Positions 1-6,932 are shown, numbered from the stretch's first letter. The stretch: 7,240 nucleotides of DNA from Puniceicoccales bacterium (GCA_031290315.1 JAITNS010000001.1:1-7240), one strand, 5' to 3'. Numbers and translations: made by a program. Notes: generated by a model not told the origin, from the sequence alone.

Positions 1-41
1 AATATTATTCTTTGAACTTAACCAACCTGGCCGGGATGATT

Positions 42-78
42 CGCCCTGGAACATGTGCGTTGCACGTGTTCCAGGGCG
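42..78 (+). repeat. Hairpin module A, left copy
   Basis: Inverted repeat with 17 paired positions, including one T-G wobble (54/66), closed by a 3-nt loop (GTT, 59-61). The outer arm is CGCCCTGGAACA. The same 37-nt module occurs at 7114-7150. Confidence 0.9.
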
Positions 79-88
79 GTATCAAGGT

Positions 89-109
89 CCAGGAAACAAT
101 GTTTCCTGG
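89..109 (+). repeat. Hairpin module B, left copy
   Basis: Perfect 9-bp stem CCAGGAAAC / GTTTCCTGG with loop AAT. It is identical base for base to 7161-7181, although the surrounding spacers differ between the two copies. Confidence 0.9.
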
Positions 110-117
110 CGAGGATC

Positions 118-140
118 ATAAGGGCGAGCAGCCCTTATTT
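118..140 (+). terminator. Hairpin module C, terminator-like
   Basis: Perfect 8-bp stem ATAAGGGC / GCCCTTAT with a 5-nt loop (126-130), followed by TTATTT. The shape is that of an intrinsic terminator on the plus strand and could end transcription of a gene lying left of the window. Related copies are at 6905-6927 (just after greA) and 7192-7210. The T-tract is weak, so terminator activity is an inference. Confidence 0.5.
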
Positions 141-167
141 ATTTAAGTCCCATAAGTACAAAAAGGA

Positions 168-195
168 TTGTCTGACAATAAAAACTACCTAAACT
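168..195 (+). promoter_or_regulatory. Weak promoter candidate for the MalQ-like gene
   Basis: TTGTCT (168-173), 16-nt spacer, TAAACT (190-195). Both boxes match the sigma-70 consensus in four positions of six. If used, the start codon at 203 would lie only about 8 nt beyond the -10 box, implying a leaderless or nearly leaderless mRNA. That fits the absence of a Shine-Dalgarno sequence before the ATG. In AT-rich DNA such matches arise easily by chance. Confidence 0.2.
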
Positions 196-202
196 TATAG
201 CC

Positions 203-1717
203 ATGGAGTTGGATCTATCGCCTTATATTGATGATCACTGTACTTTATTTCAAAAGGAAAGTGGCGTTTTATTAGATATTCCGTCGCTACCAGGGGAGTA
301 CGGGATAGGAGAAATCGGGCCCCACGCTTTGAAATTTCTGAAAATTCTCCACGATACCGGCCAAAAATTATGGCATATTTTCTCCCTCCATACCTCCCAT
401 CCCCAACGCCTCTATACCTCTACTTCCTATGGCTGGAATACTCTCCTCATCCCCTTTTCTTCTTTATTAGAGGATCAACTCGTCACTCAAAAAGAATTGG
501 AACAATTTACAGAACAACTCGCCACAATAAACACTCCGGAAGAAATTCAGGACCTACGTAAACAATTTTTAGAAAATGTTGCAAAATATTTCGAAAAACG
601 TGCCTCCACTAACTTGATTGCTAATTTCTTAGCCTTTCAAAAATATCACCATTTATGGTTAAATAAATTTTCTTTATATCAAAACTTAAAAGAAGAATTT
701 GAAGGAAAAGAATGGTATGAGTGGCCGGATCGCTTACGTTCCTTTGATCGATTGGCTATCGAAGTCGCTCAAAAACAACTCATCGAAAAAATTCAAAAGA
801 AAAATGTTTTACAATTTTTATTCATGCGTTATTGGGAACGCCTCCGCAATGAAGCGAATTGCTTGGGTATACGAATTATTTTGAGCGTACCAATCTTTGT
901 CTTACACGATAGTTACGAAGTATGGGCTAATCAGGCACTGTTTTTTGTCAACGACAAAGGACAAATGACTGCGACAAGCGGATTACTTTCAATTTCCAAG
1001 ATGGAACAAGGTAAATTATTTCAAGGCCCTCAATACCATTGGAATCGCGTCAAAGCGGAACAATATAAATTTTGGGTGAATCGTTTACGCCGTGAATTGC
1101 AAGTCGTCGACATAGCATTGTTGGAAAATTTCCACTCCTTATTCGAATGCTACGAATTTCCAGCAAATGGCGAAGATCGTATCCATAACGGACGATTGGT
1201 ACCAACTGGCGATCAACGTTTATTGGGATATGTATTTGAAGCACTACAAACAAAAAATATTATTTCTAGCGATCTCTATGCCAGTAATATCAAGATGGAA
1301 CGGGCAATTCGACAATATAAATTAGCGAGTACAGTTGCGCTACCTTTCTGCTTTTCAAAGGAAAAAAATGTGACTCAGGAATTTCCAAAACATTATACAC
1401 AAAAACATATCGCCTATACAAGCCATTACTTTAGCGATTCTTTATTAAAATGGTTAAAAAATTTCAATGAACGTTTAACGCCCGAATCTAGGAGTGAATT
1501 GCAACGTTGCTTTGGGACCGATTTAAATCGTGTAAATCGCAATGCACTGTTGACTTTACGCGATAGTAAAGCAGGAGCAGTCATGACGACTTTACAAGAT
1601 TTATTGGAATTGGAATGCGATAGGGATACATTTTTATCGTGGCGCTTCGATTGGGATCAAATAGACGATATCATCAAAACACGGTTGCTACAATTATCGC
1701 AACGCAATTTAGAGTAA
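203..1717 (+). CDS. MalQ-like 4-alpha-glucanotransferase homologue, probably inactive
   Basis: Full-length relative (504 aa) of glycoside hydrolase family 77 amylomaltase, the cytosolic enzyme that moves alpha-1,4-glucan segments between maltodextrins. Family landmarks are in order: SGVLLDIPSLPG-YGIGEIGP (20-40), WNTLLI (78-83), FLFMRYW and GIRIILSVPIFVLHDS-EVWAN in the middle, GRLV (around 330), and TLQDLLEL near the C-terminus. The active site is not conserved. The nucleophile motif RIDHFRG reads LLENFHS, so Asp becomes Glu308, Arg becomes Leu306 and His becomes Asn309. The acid/base motif AEDLG reads SSDLY, so Glu becomes Ser356. The THDND motif reads HYFSD, placing Phe410 at the transition-state Asp. 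The reading frame is nevertheless intact over the family's normal length. ATG 203 is preceded by no visible Shine-Dalgarno. Family membership is firm; inactivity is inferred from motif alignment by eye. A binding or regulatory role, or early gene decay, are both possible. Confidence 0.88.
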   Translation: MELDLSPYIDDHCTLFQKESGVLLDIPSLPGEYGIGEIGPHALKFLKILHDTGQKLWHIFSLHTSHPQRLYTSTSYGWNTLLIPFSSLLEDQLVTQKELEQFTEQLATINTPEEIQDLRKQFLENVAKYFEKRASTNLIANFLAFQKYHHLWLNKFSLYQNLKEEFEGKEWYEWPDRLRSFDRLAIEVAQKQLIEKIQKKNVLQFLFMRYWERLRNEANCLGIRIILSVPIFVLHDSYEVWANQALFFVNDKGQMTATSGLLSISKMEQGKLFQGPQYHWNRVKAEQYKFWVNRLRRELQVVDIALLENFHSLFECYEFPANGEDRIHNGRLVPTGDQRLLGYVFEALQTKNIISSDLYASNIKMERAIRQYKLASTVALPFCFSKEKNVTQEFPKHYTQKHIAYTSHYFSDSLLKWLKNFNERLTPESRSELQRCFGTDLNRVNRNALLTLRDSKAGAVMTTLQDLLELECDRDTFLSWRFDWDQIDDIIKTRLLQLSQRNLE

Positions 1718-1720
1718 AAT

Positions 1721-2734
1721 TTATATTGCTAAACAAGTCCCTGTTTTAACAAAATAACTAGAAATTTTGTAGGCCTGAGAAAGGCAATCGGAAAGCGATT
1801 TTTGTTGTAATTTGGCGAGAAGATATCCGGCATTAAAGTGATCGCCGGCACCGGTCGTTGTCCTAGGTCGCTCGACAAAAAATCCATCAACAAATGCCGA
1901 TTCATCCCACGTAGCCGCTGCACAACATCTAGTGTCATGAATGAAAACTTCATCAATCGAAATATTTCTTTGAATAAAGGCACAAAGATTTAATAGAGAT
2001 TGTTTAGTATCACTGTCGGAGGAATGGTATTGCAGTAATGTCGCAATTTGCTCTGCCTCCTTTAAATTAAGCCCTAAAATAGTAAAGCTTTTTTGTCGAT
2101 AACGTTGCATGCATGCAATGATTGCCTGTATATCTTTTGCGGGACGTTTTTCGGGATCGGCAAGATCAAAAAAAATTATCCTTTCCCGATTATCTTCTAA
2201 TTTTTCCCACAAAAAATCGAGAATCGTATTCATATGAATAATCATTGTCCAGTTCACAAAGCATAATAAATCGCAGGCTGAAATTTTTTCAAAATTGTCA
2301 TCCATAATAGGCGCAACATTTTTTAAATCGATTGCATCGAGGGGGTGGGTTATTCCCAATAATAATTTTCCATCATTAAATTCGATGGCATTCGTAATAC
2401 CCGGTTGCCCAATGGAAATCGATGTAATATTGGAAGAAAATTTTTGAAAAATAAAATCGATAGGTTTCCCGAGTGCGCCCAATAATAACACTTGAGTATC
2501 GTAATGGGCAAGCGCTTGCGCTAAAATAGGGCCATTACCTCCAATTCGTTGCTCAATGGGAAAAAGTTCAATATTAGTACTTTTCCCAGCAGCATTGGAA
2601 ATACGTTCCGCAAATTTCCCTATCTGTTCAATTCTATGAAAATTATCCCCTGGCCCAAAACGTCGATCGATCGCCCATAAAATATTGTCGATAAATCCAT
2701 CAAAACCAATAAAAACTGAAAATGCTTCACCCAT
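1721..2734 (-). CDS. PfkB family carbohydrate kinase
   Basis: Cytosolic ribokinase/PfkB-fold kinase of 337 aa, transferring phosphate from ATP to a sugar or nucleoside-type substrate. The N-terminal substrate side shows GFDGFID (10-16) and GGNGP (65-69), matching the glycine-rich PfkB region. The C-terminal PfkB signature is TTGAGDHFNAGYL, with the GAGD anion hole at 295-298 and catalytic base Asp298. The length is normal and both essential regions are intact, so it should be active; the substrate cannot be read from sequence. The N-terminal pattern, including AAGKSTN (48-54), recalls verrucomicrobial PfkB proteins. ATG 2734 has no Shine-Dalgarno but is preceded by an AT-rich promoter-like stretch. 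It follows comF by 46 bp as the last gene of the minus-strand cluster. Its stop lies 3 bp from that of the convergent MalQ-like gene, leaving no room for a terminator between them. Confidence 0.92.
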   Translation of the reverse strand: MGEAFSVFIGFDGFIDNILWAIDRRFGPGDNFHRIEQIGKFAERISNAAGKSTNIELFPIEQRIGGNGPILAQALAHYDTQVLLLGALGKPIDFIFQKFSSNITSISIGQPGITNAIEFNDGKLLLGITHPLDAIDLKNVAPIMDDNFEKISACDLLCFVNWTMIIHMNTILDFLWEKLEDNRERIIFFDLADPEKRPAKDIQAIIACMQRYRQKSFTILGLNLKEAEQIATLLQYHSSDSDTKQSLLNLCAFIQRNISIDEVFIHDTRCCAAATWDESAFVDGFFVERPRTTTGAGDHFNAGYLLAKLQQKSLSDCLSQAYKISSYFVKTGTCLAI

Positions 2735-2748
2735 ATCTATAAATTATA

Positions 2749-2776
2749 AATATAATAAAAAAAGCAATTTTAACAA
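2749..2776 (-). promoter_or_regulatory. Candidate promoter for the PfkB kinase
   Basis: Reading the minus strand: TTGTTA at 2776-2771, a 16-nt spacer, then TATATT at 2754-2749, with a perfect TATAAT directly behind it (2748-2743). It fills the 46-bp gap between the comF stop and the kinase start, so the kinase may be transcribed separately as well as by read-through. The match is fair but sits in very AT-rich DNA. Confidence 0.35.
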
Positions 2777-2780
2777 AGCT

Positions 2781-3512
2781 TTAATTGGGACATACTTGGG
2801 AAAATGACGCCCCATAAATATTTGTAAATCCATATTTTTTTAACGTATTGCAACATTCATTAAGAGTTGATCCTGTCGTAAAAATATCGTCGAAAACAAT
2901 TAATTTAGTATCCAAGGCAATCTTTACTTCGGGATTAATCGCAAAAGCATTTCGCATATTATTACGGCGCTCTGCGATACGCAGCCCCACTTGGGTACGC
3001 GTATGGCGGATGCGTTTCAATAGGGGTAAGACTTGAACATGTATAGGAAGTTTTGTGAGTCTATGGGCTAGCACTTCACTCTGATTATATTCCCTGAAAA
3101 ATTGTCGGCGCCAATACAAAGGAACAGGTACTATAACGCTATCGGCAATAAAATTCATAAAATTATTATTTTGCTGAATAATTTTGAATATATCAGAGAC
3201 TAGATGTTCGCCGCTTTTATATTTAAATTGTCGAATTAGTTCCCGCGTTACATAATTAAGCAGAACGGCGGACCGTAAGGATTTAAAATAAAATTTCTGC
3301 AGCGAACAACGCATGCACAACTTTCCCTCTTTGGACTCGCCTGCTCCAAAATCATAGCCACATTTATAACATAAATTGGAACTTGGGAAAATAATTTTCC
3401 GCGAACATTTATCGCAAAGATAACGATAACGCGATAGAGATAAGTATTGGTAACAAATACAGCAGTAGCGTGGGAAAATAAAATCTAAAAGAGTAGAAAA
3501 AATTTTCTTCAT
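2781..3512 (-). CDS. comF: ComF family protein (phosphoribosyltransferase fold)
   Basis: Full-length ComF/GntX-type protein of 243 aa. An N-terminal double zinc ribbon has four CxxC pairs: C17/C20, C33/C36, C48/C51 and C66/C69. A type I phosphoribosyltransferase-like domain follows, with VPVPLYWRRQFFREYNQSEVLA, the family motif RTQVGLRIAERRNNMRNAF, and the PRPP-loop motif IVFDDIFTTGSTLNE (acidic pair D208-D209, then TTGST 212-216). In naturally transformable bacteria ComF is a cytosolic protein needed for DNA uptake or processing of incoming single strands; elsewhere its role is less clear. No other competence gene is in the window. ATG 3512 has one of the best ribosome sites here, GGAGAG five bases upstream. 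The start lies 18 bp after the glycosyltransferase stop, so cotranscription is likely. Confidence 0.93.
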   Translation of the reverse strand: MKKIFSTLLDFIFPRYCCICYQYLSLSRYRYLCDKCSRKIIFPSSNLCYKCGYDFGAGESKEGKLCMRCSLQKFYFKSLRSAVLLNYVTRELIRQFKYKSGEHLVSDIFKIIQQNNNFMNFIADSVIVPVPLYWRRQFFREYNQSEVLAHRLTKLPIHVQVLPLLKRIRHTRTQVGLRIAERRNNMRNAFAINPEVKIALDTKLIVFDDIFTTGSTLNECCNTLKKYGFTNIYGASFSQVCPN

Positions 3513-3517
3513 AAAAG

Positions 3518-3523
3518 CTCTCC
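3518..3523 (-). promoter_or_regulatory. Ribosome binding site of comF
   Basis: GGAGAG on the minus strand, 5 nt before the ATG at 3512, inside the 18-bp gap after the glycosyltransferase gene. It is notable because three of the other four genes have no clear site; the glycosyltransferase has only an ambiguous one. Confidence 0.75.
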
Positions 3524-3530
3524 AAAATTA

Positions 3531-4349
3531 CTATAAATCTTCTAAAATTTCCGGTTGCGTTTTATGATTTTCAGCATTTTTATTGGTAGCAATTTCTAGA
3601 AGATTATTTTCGTAGAGTCGGGTATATTCGTATAGGCGAAAAAAACTAACCGCTAATGCCAAATACAATCCGCGAAATCCGTCGAGAAACCCCAATTTTA
3701 TAATATAGCGTGTAAAAAAGCATAGAAAGGTTTGGGAAAAAATCTTCCAACTGGAGACTTGTTCACCCTTGCTATCGCTGACAAAATATTCGGAGTACAC
3801 CAATAGGCGTTCGATTTGCTCTCGAATGGATCCGTGCGAGTAGTGTAATAAGTTGCCTTCTAAAAGTAACACTTTACCTTCTACCTGCAATCGCTCATGG
3901 ATGCGTCGTCCTTCCCAACTGCCTTTATTTTCGCGAAATAAACGAATACTAATATCGGGAAATAGTCCGCCATGGGTAACGCTCTTCCCTAGGAAGTAAG
4001 TTAAGCGGGAGCAGGAAGCGCCGTCATAACGGACATCGTCCTTAGCGACGAAACTCATAATAGATTGTTTCAATTCTTCCGAGACTACTTCATCGGCATC
4101 GAGGGAGAGTACCCAAGGCATCGTGGCGAGTTGTTTTGCGAAATTTCTCTGCTCTTTAAACCCTTGCCAAAGGTGATCCACGACCTTTGCGCCAAAGGTA
4201 GCGGCGACAGAAGCGGTTTGGTCAGTACAATCATTTGTGATGACGATTACCTCTTGAGCCCATCGGTAGACGCTTTCCAGGCAGCGAACAATACATTGCG
4301 CTGCATTCTTGGCAATGATTACCACACTCACTTGTAACTTATCCTCCAC
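3531..4349 (-). CDS. Family 2 glycosyltransferase, WaaE/KdtX-like
   Basis: GT-A fold inverting glycosyltransferase of 272 aa, probably adding a sugar to lipopolysaccharide core or another surface glycan at the inner face of the membrane. The family opening VSVVIIAKN (7-15) is present, followed by CLESVYRWAQEVIVI, CTDQT (41-45), the metal/nucleotide-binding LDADE (83-87, DxD at 84-86), and RLFRENKGSWEGRRIHERL. The C-terminal part KLGFLDGFRGLYLALAVSFFRLYEYTRLYE is typical of WaaE-like proteins and may contact the membrane. The sugar donor is unknown. The start is uncertain: GTG 4349 has GGGGTGA just upstream, while GTG 4331 (protein starting SVVIIAKN) has GGAGG 11 nt upstream. The first ~67 bp lie inside repeat unit 1 of a tandem array that continues through its upstream region. 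It is the first gene of the minus-strand cluster with comF. Confidence 0.9.
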   Translation of the reverse strand: MEDKLQVSVVIIAKNAAQCIVRCLESVYRWAQEVIVITNDCTDQTASVAATFGAKVVDHLWQGFKEQRNFAKQLATMPWVLSLDADEVVSEELKQSIMSFVAKDDVRYDGASCSRLTYFLGKSVTHGGLFPDISIRLFRENKGSWEGRRIHERLQVEGKVLLLEGNLLHYSHGSIREQIERLLVYSEYFVSDSKGEQVSSWKIFSQTFLCFFTRYIIKLGFLDGFRGLYLALAVSFFRLYEYTRLYENNLLEIATNKNAENHKTQPEILEDL

Positions 4350-4381
4350 AACTCACCCCATTACTTTTCCAATATGAAAAC

Positions 4382-4407
4382 TTTATTGAAAAACGCAAAA
4401 CAATAAA
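4382..4407. promoter_or_regulatory. Inverted repeat in the duplicated leader (unit 1 copy)
   Basis: TTTATTG / CAATAAA, 7 bp each, separated by 12 nt (aaaaacgcaaaa). It is present in all four repeat units with only one loop change (unit 2). It lies about 33-58 bp upstream of the glycosyltransferase start, where an operator or leader hairpin could sit. No regulator can be named and an AT-rich match may be chance. Confidence 0.3.
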
Positions 4408-4452
4408 TAGGATTTATAAAATGGATTAAAATAAATAAACGGTCAAAAAATT

Positions 4453-4520
4453 AACGCGCAATACATTACGCCCCATTCTTGGCAATGATTACCGCACTCA
4501 CTTGTAACTTTATCTTCCAC
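4453..4520 (-). pseudogene. Glycosyltransferase gene-head fragment, unit 2
   Basis: Copy of the gene start. Read from the GTG at 4520, an extra base shifts the frame after MEDK. Read from the internal GTG, it runs MSAVIIAKNGA and then meets TAA. It cannot encode a transferase. Confidence 0.85.
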
Positions 4521-4621
4521 AACTCACCCCATTACTTTTTTAATATGAGAACTTTATTGAAAAATGCAAAACAATAAATAGGATTTATAAAATGGATTAA
4601 AGTAAATAAACGATCAAAAAA

Positions 4622-4690
4622 TTAGCGAACAATACATTGCGCCCCATTCTTGGCAATGATTACCACACTCACTTGTAACTTATCTTCCAC
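4622..4690 (-). pseudogene. Glycosyltransferase gene-head fragment, unit 3
   Basis: Open 22-codon copy of the gene start from GTG 4690, with the same N-terminal peptide as the intact gene except Ala16 to Gly. It ends in a TAA formed exactly across the junction with unit 2. If its copied leader is active, a short peptide could be made, but no function is implied. Confidence 0.85.
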
Positions 4691-4793
4691 AACTCACCCC
4701 ATTACTTTTTCAATATGAAAACTTTATTGAAAAACGCAAAACAATAAATAGGATTTATAAAATGGATTAAAATAAACAAACGGTCAAAAAATT

Positions 4794-4860
4794 AACGCGC
4801 AATACATTACACTCCATTCTTGGCAATGATTACCGCACTCACTTGTAACTTATCCTCCAC
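4794..4860 (-). pseudogene. Glycosyltransferase gene-head fragment, unit 4
   Basis: Copy of the gene start from GTG 4860. It reads 17 codons (MEDKLQVSAVIIAKNGV) and stops at TAA 4809-4807, before the unit ends. This outermost unit is also the most diverged in its leader part. Confidence 0.85.
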
Positions 4861-4963
4861 AACTCACCCCATTACTTTTTTAATATGAGAACTTTATTGA
4901 AAAACGCAAAACAATAAATAGAACTTATAAAATGAATCAAAATGAACAAACGGTCAAAAAATT

Positions 4964-5016
4964 ATTGACAATCTCATTTCTTATTGAAAAAAGTAAGTCG
5001 GGTACATGTAACAAAA
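4964..5016 (+). promoter_or_regulatory. Unique leader of greA
   Basis: The only non-repeat DNA before greA. It contains a perfect -35 hexamer TTGACA (4965-4970) but no convincing -10 box 16-18 nt downstream. No Shine-Dalgarno precedes the ATG at 5017. Each repeat unit upstream also offers a plus-strand TTGAAA, 16-nt spacer, TAGGAT-like pair (TAGAAC in unit 4), so greA could be transcribed from inside the array. Both ideas are weak. Confidence 0.25.
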
Positions 5017-6885
5017 ATGGATAAGATCATTATCGAACAAATTGCGCGCAAACAACCTCTACTTGACAGGGAATTAGAGAAATTGGAGGCGATTGGGGAA
5101 GGGACGTATTGTGTGCATAACAGTTGGGGTTTAGGGCAAATTTTGGGTTATGATTCCATCGCGAAGAAGCTGAAAATTATTTTCGAGGATGGGGCGGAAC
5201 ACTTTATGGATCCTGTATTTTGCGTACGGAAGTTGGAAATTCTTTCAGAGAATAATATTTTAGTTCAATTTAAAAACAATCCACAAGAGATAGAGGAAAA
5301 GGCAAAAAATGAGCCCATTGAGTTATTTTACTCCTTAATTGAAAATAGCATGCACAAGGAGTTAGCGCTTAGCGAAATTGAGTTTGTATTCAAGCGTATC
5401 ATTGGGGAAGCTGGATTTCGACGTTGGTGGACGGGGACTAAAAAATTACTGGCGAAGGACCCTCTCATTACGTTATCGCCGAAACATTCGAATACTTACA
5501 TTTTACGGGAGCAGCCGGTTAGTATAGAGGATGAGATTCTCGAGCAATTGCAGATAAACAAGGATCCGATTAAGAAGATAGAAATTGCGGGTAGAATTGT
5601 AACCCTACCGCGGGAGAGTCAAGAGATTATTGCCTATGAAATAAAGAATGTGGTTGATGATTTAGGAAATATTATTGCTACCAATGATAAACGTTTATCC
5701 CTAGCGCAGAGGTTAACATGCTGTTGGATTCGCAATGATTTAGCGGGTGTAATTGGGGATGAGGTAGAATATTTTGAGCCGACGCCGGAGTCGTTGGTAC
5801 GGGATTGCAACAATTTAGGCAAACTTGTTGAGGAGTTGCCCTCTCCCTACTTCGAGCGTTTTTTGCTGTTAGTGACCTGTGCCTTTCCCGATGAATGGGA
5901 GATGCGTTGTGCGAATTTATTGAAGAACAGTCAAGGGCGGTTTACGAACGAGTGTGTATTATTTTTAATTGAGCGAGGCTGCCCTGAATTTTTGAAAGAT
6001 TGTTTCAATCGTTGGCTAAACGAGCGTGCATTAAAGTCGCCATTACTGCATTGGATTGTTAAGAATCGTCATGTAAGGAAGTTTGCGGAAATTATTTCGA
6101 AGGAATTGATTAGTTTTCGGTTATTGAAGGCGATATTTTTAGCGATTGATTTTGATGCGTTGACTAATACTTCTGCGAAACGGATTCCACTGATGGAATT
6201 AGTGAGTGAGGATCGCAATTTAATTCGCGATTTACTATCGGATGCAAGTGAAGAGAATGCGCGTGATTTATGTCAGATGTTGATGCAAAATCAGTGGTTT
6301 GACTCGTTGACGAAGAAGCTATTATTTGCGCGCTTCATCAAAGAGTTTCCATCCGTACAGTCATTAATTTCTGAGAAGATTTCGGATAAACAGATCGCCG
6401 ATACTTCACTAATTGTTTCCCAGGAGAGTTTTGATGTGAAGAAAAAGGAATATGAAATTTTGATTAACGAGAAGATTCCGGCGAACAAGAAAGCGATAGA
6501 GATAGCGCGGGAACATGGGGATCTCAGTGAGAATTCGGAGTATAAGATGGCGCGACAGGATCAAGAGTTATTATTAGCGCGGCGGGATCAGTTAGAGATT
6601 GATTTAAAGCGGGCGCAAGTTATTGACTTTGGGGCAGCGCTTGAGGATGTCATAGGGATAGGGACAATGGTACGGTTAAGGTCCAATGATTCGAGTGAGG
6701 TAGCGGAGTATGCGATTTTAGGGGCTTGGGATGGGGACCCTGAAAATAATATACTTTCCTATAAGACGCCATTGGCCCAAGCATTACTTTCCAAACAAGT
6801 TGGGGACGATGTGGAAGTAGCGATTGGGGATAAGACTACTTCTTGGAAGGTAGAATCGATTATGCGTTATGTCGATTGCCTTTAA
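5017..6885 (+). CDS. greA: Transcription elongation factor GreA with long N-terminal extension
   Basis: A 622-aa protein whose last ~150 residues (from about 472) form a complete GreA: an N-terminal coiled coil carrying EHGDLSENSEYKMAR, with the catalytic acidic tip Asp502 and Glu505, then the C-terminal FKBP-like domain (GIGTMVRLRSNDS...NNILSYKTPLAQALLSKQVGDDVEV). GreA enters the RNA polymerase secondary channel and stimulates cleavage of the backtracked transcript. The first ~470 residues include HNSWGLGQILGYD and FRRWWTGTKKLLAKDP, matching the extension seen in chlamydial GreA (about 715 aa from memory) and verrucomicrobial relatives; its role is not established. ATG 5017 (MDKIIIEQ) is preferred over an upstream TTG at 4984, which would add 11 residues without a ribosome site. 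The gene stands alone, followed by a terminator hairpin, and converges with nothing in the window. Confidence 0.93.
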   Translation: MDKIIIEQIARKQPLLDRELEKLEAIGEGTYCVHNSWGLGQILGYDSIAKKLKIIFEDGAEHFMDPVFCVRKLEILSENNILVQFKNNPQEIEEKAKNEPIELFYSLIENSMHKELALSEIEFVFKRIIGEAGFRRWWTGTKKLLAKDPLITLSPKHSNTYILREQPVSIEDEILEQLQINKDPIKKIEIAGRIVTLPRESQEIIAYEIKNVVDDLGNIIATNDKRLSLAQRLTCCWIRNDLAGVIGDEVEYFEPTPESLVRDCNNLGKLVEELPSPYFERFLLLVTCAFPDEWEMRCANLLKNSQGRFTNECVLFLIERGCPEFLKDCFNRWLNERALKSPLLHWIVKNRHVRKFAEIISKELISFRLLKAIFLAIDFDALTNTSAKRIPLMELVSEDRNLIRDLLSDASEENARDLCQMLMQNQWFDSLTKKLLFARFIKEFPSVQSLISEKISDKQIADTSLIVSQESFDVKKKEYEILINEKIPANKKAIEIAREHGDLSENSEYKMARQDQELLLARRDQLEIDLKRAQVIDFGAALEDVIGIGTMVRLRSNDSSEVAEYAILGAWDGDPENNILSYKTPLAQALLSKQVGDDVEVAIGDKTTSWKVESIMRYVDCL

Positions 6886-6893
6886 ATTTGAAG

Positions 6894-6932
6894 ATAAAAA
6901 ATATGTAAGGACGAGAAGCCCTTATTTTTTAT
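6894..6932 (+). terminator. Intrinsic terminator of greA
   Basis: Stem 6906-6912 / 6918-6924 (TAAGGAC / GCCCTTA, one A-C mismatch), 5-nt loop, then six T. An A-tract at 6894-6903 mirrors the T-tract, as in bidirectional terminators. It starts 9 bp after the greA stop. The hairpin matches module C at 118-140 in 20 of 23 bases, so a repeat module appears to serve as the terminator. Confidence 0.7.

Larger units (their letters stand above)
1..140. repeat. Left copy of composite palindromic repeat
   Basis: GC-rich block built from hairpin modules, cut by the window edge. Bases 1-20 are identical to 7041-7060. The three hairpins at 42-78, 89-109 and 118-138 recur in the same order, orientation and spacing at 7114-7210. 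The left copy lacks about 45 bp present in the right copy between the AT-rich palindrome and the first GC-rich hairpin, including the small hairpin at 7080-7094. It contains no ORF. It resembles REP/BIME-type dispersed palindromic elements in organisation, but I recognise no named family. Confidence 0.85.
4283..4963. repeat. Four-unit 170-bp tandem repeat duplicating a gene head and its leader
   Basis: Four contiguous units: 4283-4452 (170 bp), 4453-4623 (171), 4624-4793 (170) and 4794-4963 (170). Each unit carries the first ~67 bp of the glycosyltransferase gene (minus strand) and ~100 bp of its upstream DNA; only unit 1 joins the intact gene. Units 1 and 3 share variants (agcgaac start, accacactcac, caatatgaaaac) and units 2 and 4 share others (aacgcgc start, accgcactcac, ttaatatgagaac). 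This A-B-A-B pattern points to duplication of a ~341-bp dimer. By eye, units 1 and 3 differ at about 5 positions and units 2 and 4 at about 13. The array fills most of the 667-bp gap before greA. There is no unique spacer between units. Confidence 0.95.

Noticed and set aside
1050..1253. 67-aa minus-strand ORF inside the MalQ-like gene
   Set aside because: It is fully contained in a conserved frame on the other strand and has no motif of its own.
4065..4337. 90-aa plus-strand ORF inside the glycosyltransferase gene
   Set aside because: It lies opposite a well-supported GT2 reading frame and has no recognisable motif; treated as a shadow.
4441..4452. TTGACC as -35 box of the glycosyltransferase gene, repeated in the array
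   Set aside because: The nearest good -10 (TATAAA on the minus strand) lies about 22 nt away, too far for a standard promoter, and unit 2 has TTGATC instead.
4283..4963. CRISPR array
   Set aside because: Repeat units are 170 bp and directly contiguous with no unique spacers, and no cas gene is present; it is a gene-head tandem duplication.
4984..5016. TTG start adding 11 residues to GreA
   Set aside because: There is no ribosome site before the TTG, the added residues have no family match I recognise, and ATG 5017 gives the expected N-terminus.
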